Shown here piece after piece: positions 15,571 to 20,016 of a stretch of 20,016 bases of DNA. Made by a program: the position numbers and the translations under genes. The DNA lies in the NCBI GenBank assembly GCA_029974875.1, contig JARKQP010000965.1:1-20016 (forward strand), read 5' to 3'. The DNA is from Mobilitalea sp. GTDB lineage: Bacteria; Bacillota_A; Clostridia; Lachnospirales; Lachnospiraceae. The notes beneath the pieces were generated by a model. The model saw only the letters and a program-made list of their open reading frames with translations, had not been told where the DNA came from and searched no databases. Positions within the stretch are counted from its first letter, which is position 1. The number at the start of each line of letters is the position of its first letter.

Positions 15571-15891
15571 TTAATAAATATACGAAAATAATATAGCTAC
15601 ACCTACTGTGGTTACTCCTGATATTACAATCGCCAAACTGCTCATGGCACCTTCCGTTTCTCCCATTTCCATCGCTTTCGCTGCTGGGATGAACATAATC
15701 GGCATAACATCAATAAGAAAGGATCCCGTCTTTTTTATTTGATCCAATTTTATGATTTTAGTTTGGAGCAGGAGAAATAAGATCAGCATTCCATAGATGC
15801 TCGCTGGTATCGGTAAGGGAATTAAAAACTTAATTCCTTCACATAAGAAGGCTATCGCAAAAATCATCATAATCTGTTTTATATACAGCAT
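15571..15891 (-). CDS. LrgA/CidA-family small membrane protein, without LrgB partner
   Basis: A 106-residue protein with four hydrophobic segments. The block LIPLPIPASIYGMLILFLLLQ followed by IIKLDQIKKTGSFLIDVMPIMFIPAAKAM is the conserved LrgA/CidA core. Family members are holin-like proteins affecting autolysis, or, with an LrgB-type partner, transporters of small metabolites such as pyruvate. The length is at the short end of the family, but all four segments are present. The ATG at 15889-15891 has an AGGTGA-type ribosome binding site. LrgB normally follows directly; here the next gene, after 29 bp, is a HAD hydrolase. Its place inside a glycosidase operon suggests a role in export or uptake of a fermentation product or sugar-derived metabolite, but that is inference. 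Confidence 0.82.
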   Translation of the reverse strand: MLYIKQIMMIFAIAFLCEGIKFLIPLPIPASIYGMLILFLLLQTKIIKLDQIKKTGSFLIDVMPIMFIPAAKAMEMGETEGAMSSLAIVISGVTTVGVAILFSYIY

Positions 15892-15963
15892 CCCATCACC
15901 TCAAAATCTTCTTAGTTTATAAAAAGTAAATACAAGAGGGACTCCTAGTGACTCTAAATTCTA

Positions 15964-18003
15964 TTAAAGGTTTTCGTATGAAATTTTTATTGCATCAAAG
16001 GTTTCTAGTTTACCTACGTTGATCAGCAGGCTGTCATCCTTATGTATAAAATCGTATTCTATTTCCTTCACCAAGCTCTTAACCGCCCTTGGTACGACCC
16101 TGACTGGCAGGGTAACTTGTATCCCTTCCATAGTCACGGGCTCATAATAGGTATTCCCGTAGAAACCAGATCCATTGATCAGGTGCAGCACCATGGAAGC
16201 TTCATCTTTTTTCTTTAACAAGGTTATCTCCACCATCCTGGACAGGTTGCCTCCTACGGCTTTTATCCCAAGAACAGCATCAAGTAAATCGCCAATAAAA
16301 TCAATCGTGTTATTATGCCCGTCCTCACAGAAAATCTCACCCGGACACCAGGGTATGTATACACCCCTCCCTTTTCCATATGGGTTAACCGTGAAGCCCG
16401 GCTCTTCCGTAACCACGGTATAATAGCAACGCTCCGGCGGTCCAAACATGAATGGCGGTATTAGCCTCATATATTTCCTTGCTGTTTCTTCATACTCGGC
16501 TACCATATAATTATCCTTCATATAGATTAAATCTGTTTTTGAGCTCCTGGGAAAGGTCTCTTTAGACTCTATCTTTAAGTATGATGCCTTCATATTTTCC
16601 ATCATCTTTTTTGCTTTAACAATTCCAAGGCTCTTTAACATGGGCACCGTGCTAAATTGTCCATTTTCTATTCCAAATGCACTTTGAAAGGATGAAATAA
16701 GGGTACCGCCCTCACTTACAAATGCGTCAAGCTGACCGGCCAGATCACATCCGATGGCTATATTTTCAGGTAATATCAATACTTTATATTTACGTAAGGC
16801 TTCAGCGGTGGTAGTTTTTGTTGAGAGTACATCAAAAAGATAATGGTTTTCCGTTAAAAAACGGAACCATCCCATGAAATCATTTCCAACAAGATAGGAA
16901 AAAAGCTTATCTTCGCTTTGGAACAGTGCGACGTCAGCTATGCTCTCCACATTGATATAATCCGCTTCATTTTTGGCATGATAATGATAGACGGATTTAA
17001 TCCTTTCAAAGCCTGATTTATCCTCATGATTGTCCAATTTTCCTATTAGGTAGTAATCAAGCCCTCCGCCGTTAGACAAGCTCTGGAGCAGCCTTCTTTC
17101 CTGTAAGAAGGGGGAAACTGCTGTATGCCGGTATGCGATATCCATAAAGTCAACGGATGTAGTGCTGGAAACCATATCCGGATATACTGTCCTGGCCGCC
17201 TTTGTATTTTTAGAAGCAAGGTAAGGTCCAAGTGTCCTTCCCATAATTGTGCCTGCTTCATTGCGAATAAACCCATTGTGAAATTCAAAGTTATTCGCAA
17301 TACATAGATCCTGCTTGATTGACATCAGGTAATGATGCATCTTTTCTTTGTGCTGCTTCACCGTCACCCTTTTAAACTCCTGATAATTCTTAGGTGATGG
17401 CCCCATAAATGCCACTTCAGGAATCTCCTCGCCATACATTTTAAAATAACGGTCCCTGCAATTTTTACAATGGCAGTTGCCATATGCTTTACCGGAGTAG
17501 GTATAATTATTGTTATAGCCATCCATGTTCAGGTAGATGCCGTCTACATTCAGGCTTTCTATGGTCTCCTTCATGATTTCCAGGGAAAGCTCCTGTTGAT
17601 AGGTACTATTGAAACACACATGTATATCACCATTATAATCAATGATTTCCCCCTTGCTGGTAGTCAATGCCCAGTCTGGATTTCTCTCATAAATCTCCCT
17701 GCGTACCTTTGAGAAATCCATACGCGCAATTACCTTAATATCAGCGGCATGGCATAATTCAATAATTTTCTTTAAAGAATCCCCCGTCGAATAGGGATTC
17801 TGAAAATGGTAAGGCAATTTTGTCGGATAATTTGCTACGATACCCGAAGTGCTTAGCATTACCACATTTGCCTTAAATTCCAACAAATCGGAGACAAATT
17901 GCCCCTCATTGATATCCCTCATGTCTATCTCACGTGTGTTTGGCTGGATCAACCTCCAAGGCCTATCCATCCACCAATACCCGTTCTTGTCTTTTAACTC
18001 CAT
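15964..18003 (-). CDS. GHL6-type putative glycoside hydrolase with beta-galactosidase trimerisation-like domain
   Basis: A 679-residue protein of the 'hypothetical glycosyl hydrolase 6' type. Residues about 1-340 form a TIM-barrel: NYPTKLPYHFQNPYS (59-71), a strand KVIARMDFSK (90-99), YERNPDW (105-111) and GIYLNMDGY (155-163), where Asp161 is a candidate active-site residue. A Cys cluster, CHCKNC (177-182), follows and is a feature of the family. Residues about 355-445 (VALFQSEDK..., ...YKVLILPENIAI..., LDAFVSEGGTLI) resemble the GH42 trimerisation domain, a glutamine-amidotransferase-like fold. A beta-rich tail ends the protein. There is no signal peptide. The ATG at 18001-18003 has a strong AGGAGG. 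Activity is not established for close relatives that I can name. It is second in the operon, 52 bp after the AraC gene. Confidence 0.8.
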   Translation of the reverse strand: MELKDKNGYWWMDRPWRLIQPNTREIDMRDINEGQFVSDLLEFKANVVMLSTSGIVANYPTKLPYHFQNPYSTGDSLKKIIELCHAADIKVIARMDFSKVRREIYERNPDWALTTSKGEIIDYNGDIHVCFNSTYQQELSLEIMKETIESLNVDGIYLNMDGYNNNYTYSGKAYGNCHCKNCRDRYFKMYGEEIPEVAFMGPSPKNYQEFKRVTVKQHKEKMHHYLMSIKQDLCIANNFEFHNGFIRNEAGTIMGRTLGPYLASKNTKAARTVYPDMVSSTTSVDFMDIAYRHTAVSPFLQERRLLQSLSNGGGLDYYLIGKLDNHEDKSGFERIKSVYHYHAKNEADYINVESIADVALFQSEDKLFSYLVGNDFMGWFRFLTENHYLFDVLSTKTTTAEALRKYKVLILPENIAIGCDLAGQLDAFVSEGGTLISSFQSAFGIENGQFSTVPMLKSLGIVKAKKMMENMKASYLKIESKETFPRSSKTDLIYMKDNYMVAEYEETARKYMRLIPPFMFGPPERCYYTVVTEEPGFTVNPYGKGRGVYIPWCPGEIFCEDGHNNTIDFIGDLLDAVLGIKAVGGNLSRMVEITLLKKKDEASMVLHLINGSGFYGNTYYEPVTMEGIQVTLPVRVVPRAVKSLVKEIEYDFIHKDDSLLINVGKLETFDAIKISYENL

Positions 18004-18055
18004 TAAAACCTCCTAAACTGTCAGTATAACTGTAAAAGCTGTCTGTCGTTGTTAT

Positions 18056-19276
18056 TTATATTAGCTGGTTCTCTTTTCTATAATCACTTGGGGTCTCCCC
18101 TGTAAACCTCCGGAAGGTGTAAGTAAAATAGCTCCGGGAATCGAATCCCAGCTTCTCGCTGATGCCCTGGACGCTTAAGTTGGTGTTAAGCAGCATAAAC
18201 TTAGCCCTTTCTATCTTTGATTTGTTTATATAATCTGTAATGGAGCAATTCATTTCCTGCCCAAACTTTCTCGAAAGGTGGTGCTCCGTATAGCCGGCCT
18301 TTTTAGCTAACAGCTCCAGGGTAAGCTTATCTTCCGGGTGGGAGTCTATATATTCGCAGCATATCCTGATCTGGCTCGAACAGGCCATACTTCTCTTCAT
18401 TGTGTGGACACGCAGCGTAAAATCCTCCAGCGCCTCATTACTTAATGCGACCATGGCACTCATCGAAGGACATTTATTCAGCTTTCTTCTGTAATCCGCA
18501 CAGATTGACATTGATGTCTTGCGTGACAGCCCGCCCTGGGTTGCTGCACGGGATACCAATGTTAGGAGGTTATGGATATTTTGCTTGTAGAACTCTATGC
18601 TCTTTTTATCGTTTTCATAAATTCCGCTCATAAGCACTGTAGCACGTCCGATCACCTCGCCGTAATCCAGCTCCCCACTGCGTACTTTATGGAGGATCTC
18701 TTCCTCAATATCCCAGTACCTTCCTAATCCATGGAATTGATCGAATAATACCTTTTCCGGATCTCTCTTATTGTATGTCTCTGAATTATATATCCCTATA
18801 TCAGATATCAATATTTTTTCATTGTTCAGGGAGTAATGGAGCATAACTGCTAATTGCATAATGCTGGAGGAGGTCAGCATCGGCAAGGTGCGTAAGGAAG
18901 AGGCCATTGCAGTCTCCTCCGCCTGCGTCAAGCTGAGGGGCTTTACAATATCAGGATAGCTTTTCTGGTCATTGAATCCATTAAAAAATGGTCCTTTTAT
19001 ATGGATCCCTGAAATTGTATCCCCTGTCCTTTCAAAAGCAATGATCCAAGAAAATATTCCTGACACAGTGCTGACAACCGGCATCGGGCTTTTACCCATC
19101 TGCTCCATGACGGCCTCATCGCGTCCATCTGCAAAAAAGAGCTCCTTATACCACGCTTCCTTTGGGCAATCGCTCTCAACCACATTCCATTCCGTATCGA
19201 GTTTCCAGTTCCAAATCTGATAACAGCAGTCTGTGAGCTGCCTAAATGCTTCTAATAAAACTTCCTTGCTAAGCAT
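18056..19276 (-). CDS. AraC-family regulator with a large N-terminal sensor region
   Basis: A 406-residue regulator. The last 100 residues (about 303-402) are the AraC double helix-turn-helix: LTLELLAKKAGYTEHHLSRKFGQ, then SVQGISEKLGFDSRSYFTYTFRRFTGETPSDYRK. The N-terminal 300 residues are not a cupin. They consist of an alpha/beta part (about 10-160, WKLDTEWNVVESD... and GIFSWIIAFE... IHIKGPFF) that resembles a PAS/GAF-like ligand-binding fold, and a helical middle (about 170-300). ATG 19274-19276 has GGGGAGG at good spacing. It heads the five-gene minus-strand run and probably autoregulates it. Confidence 0.88.
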   Translation of the reverse strand: MLSKEVLLEAFRQLTDCCYQIWNWKLDTEWNVVESDCPKEAWYKELFFADGRDEAVMEQMGKSPMPVVSTVSGIFSWIIAFERTGDTISGIHIKGPFFNGFNDQKSYPDIVKPLSLTQAEETAMASSLRTLPMLTSSSIMQLAVMLHYSLNNEKILISDIGIYNSETYNKRDPEKVLFDQFHGLGRYWDIEEEILHKVRSGELDYGEVIGRATVLMSGIYENDKKSIEFYKQNIHNLLTLVSRAATQGGLSRKTSMSICADYRRKLNKCPSMSAMVALSNEALEDFTLRVHTMKRSMACSSQIRICCEYIDSHPEDKLTLELLAKKAGYTEHHLSRKFGQEMNCSITDYINKSKIERAKFMLLNTNLSVQGISEKLGFDSRSYFTYTFRRFTGETPSDYRKENQLI

Positions 19277-19321
19277 TTAAATCCTCCCCTTTTCCAATCT
19301 ACACCTGGTTTTGAAACGAAC

Positions 19322-19349
19322 CTTATACCGTCTTCCTCATTGATAAAAA
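19322..19349 (-). promoter_or_regulatory. Possible promoter of the AraC-GHL6-LrgA-HAD-GH3 operon
   Basis: On the minus strand TATAAG (plus 19322-19327) could be a -10 element, with a weak -35 TTTTTA (plus 19344-19349) 16 bp upstream, overlapping the T-run of the preceding terminator. The match is poor. It is listed because a new transcript must begin between the terminator and 19276 if the operon is separate. Confidence 0.3.
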
Positions 19350-19391
19350 CCGAAGACAGCAGCCAATGGTACTGGTGTAGCCGTCTTCGGT
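19345..19391 (-). terminator. Intrinsic terminator of the GPH symporter gene
   Basis: On the minus-strand transcript ACCGAAGAC pairs perfectly with GTCTTCGGT (plus 19383-19391 and 19349-19357). One mismatch and two further G-C pairs follow, around a loop of about 19 nt, and TTTTTATC comes right after the stem. It begins 14 nt downstream of the symporter stop codon. This separates the symporter transcript from the AraC-led operon, unless read-through occurs. Confidence 0.85.
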
Positions 19392-19405
19392 AAGAGAAGT
19401 GTCAG

Positions 19406-20016
19406 TTAGGCTGTTTTTTTGCTTTCCCGCAGTTCACGGTTCTTCTTCTGGACTTCAACCATCATTTCCCTGTTCAGGGGATACCACTTCATCGCAATGA
19501 GGGAGCATATATATCCTAAGACCGGCAAGCCCATCCACAAGAACATTGTCATCCAGAAAATTGCCGGAGAGTTAGGGTCCCCGGGCTGTGGCTGTGCATC
19601 CTTATAGCCGACATAGGCTATGGCAATCGCTACAATAGTGGCGGACAATGAAGATACCATCTCATCAATGAAGGAATAAACGGTAGAAACAACACCAGGC
19701 ATAAAATTGCCACTTTTGTACAATTCATAATCAATGATATCCGGTATCATAGCGCTGGTACAGGCTGATACCGCCATCTTAGCGCCATTGAATCCGACAA
19801 ACAGGATACAGAAAAGTACAGTCACAACAGCCGAAGTACCTATCTTCGTGGGATCGCCGACAGCCATGAATATCACCAGCATAACAGCTAATATGATACT
19901 GATAACCGTCCACTGGATAAAGATTTTCCTTGTTCCATATTTGCTCGCCAGCTTCGTAGCAAAAAGCAATACTAAGAGAGTAGGTATGAAATTAATCAAG
20001 CTCATGTTGCCAAAAA
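19406..20016 (-). CDS. GPH-family sugar:cation symporter, C-terminal part (truncated by window edge)
   Basis: The frame is open to the window end, so the 5' part is missing; the ATG at 20003-20005 is internal. The visible 203 residues have about five to six membrane segments and the family block SAMIPDIIDYELYKSGNFMPGVVSTVYSFIDEMVSS, typical of MFS_2 / glycoside-pentoside-hexuronide symporters (MelB, XynB-neighbour transporters). A hydrophilic tail rich in Lys/Glu/Arg (VEVQKKNRELRESKK) ends the protein. It imports a glycoside with Na+ or H+. Its position upstream of the GHL6/GH3 operon on the same strand suggests that it brings in their substrate. Confidence 0.88.
   Translation of the reverse strand, partial: FGNMSLINFIPTLLVLLFATKLASKYGTRKIFIQWTVISIILAVMLVIFMAVGDPTKIGTSAVVTVLFCILFVGFNGAKMAVSACTSAMIPDIIDYELYKSGNFMPGVVSTVYSFIDEMVSSLSATIVAIAIAYVGYKDAQPQPGDPNSPAIFWMTMFLWMGLPVLGYICSLIAMKWYPLNREMMVEVQKKNRELRESKKTA

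Noticed and set aside
19300..19330. Possible catabolite-repression (cre) site near the AraC-operon promoter
   Set aside because: Only a half-match to the cre consensus (CGTTTCA on the minus strand); the other half fails, and no better site was found in the other promoter regions.

Overview
The window looks like chromosomal DNA of a Clostridia-class Firmicute, most plausibly a Lachnospiraceae-type plant-glycan or gut fermenter. This is inferred from strong AGGAGG-type ribosome binding sites, moderate-to-low GC with AT-rich intergenic DNA, a YesM/YesN-type two-component pair beside a sugar ABC transporter, several AraC-family regulators, a GPH-type sugar symporter and cytoplasmic glycosidases. 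No rRNA, tRNA, CRISPR array, insertion sequence or phage gene was seen.

Left part (1-5321, all minus strand): a five-gene run, probably one operon read from about 5383 leftwards. It encodes a tandem-domain sugar ABC ATPase, a permease, a lipoprotein substrate-binding protein, a second permease, and the N-terminal 193 codons of a GH106-like glycoside hydrolase that runs off the window edge. A divergent two-gene operon (5615-8948, plus strand) encodes a YesN-type response regulator and its YesM-type histidine kinase. The 293-bp divergent region holds a 12-bp direct repeat spaced 20 bp, placed just upstream of a plausible promoter of the transporter operon. This is a good candidate for the response regulator's binding site.

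Middle (8937-12551): a minus-strand AraC/cupin regulator and a divergent GH2 beta-galactosidase-type enzyme share a 207-bp intergenic region. The regulator has a strong extended -10 promoter there. The GH2 gene is clearly richer in G+C than the two-component genes. A 331-bp gene-poor stretch follows (12552-12882), with a long hairpin that probably terminates transcription from both sides, and two protein-like open frames that may be gene remnants.

Right part (12883-20016, minus strand): an apparent five-gene operon read leftwards from 19276: AraC-type regulator, GHL6-type putative glycosidase, orphan LrgA/CidA-type membrane protein, HAD phosphatase-like protein, and a GH3 enzyme with the Asp-His dyad of the NagZ group. 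Upstream of it, ending in a clear intrinsic terminator, is the C-terminal part of a GPH-family sugar:cation symporter.

Taken together, this is a glycoside-utilisation region built from three separately regulated modules. Sugar or oligosaccharide is sensed outside by the kinase and inside by the AraC proteins, imported by the ABC and GPH systems, and cut in the cytoplasm by GH106-like, GH2, GHL6 and GH3 enzymes (none of the four with a visible start carries a signal peptide). The actual substrate cannot be read from the sequence. The least conventional part is the GHL6-LrgA-HAD-GH3 operon.
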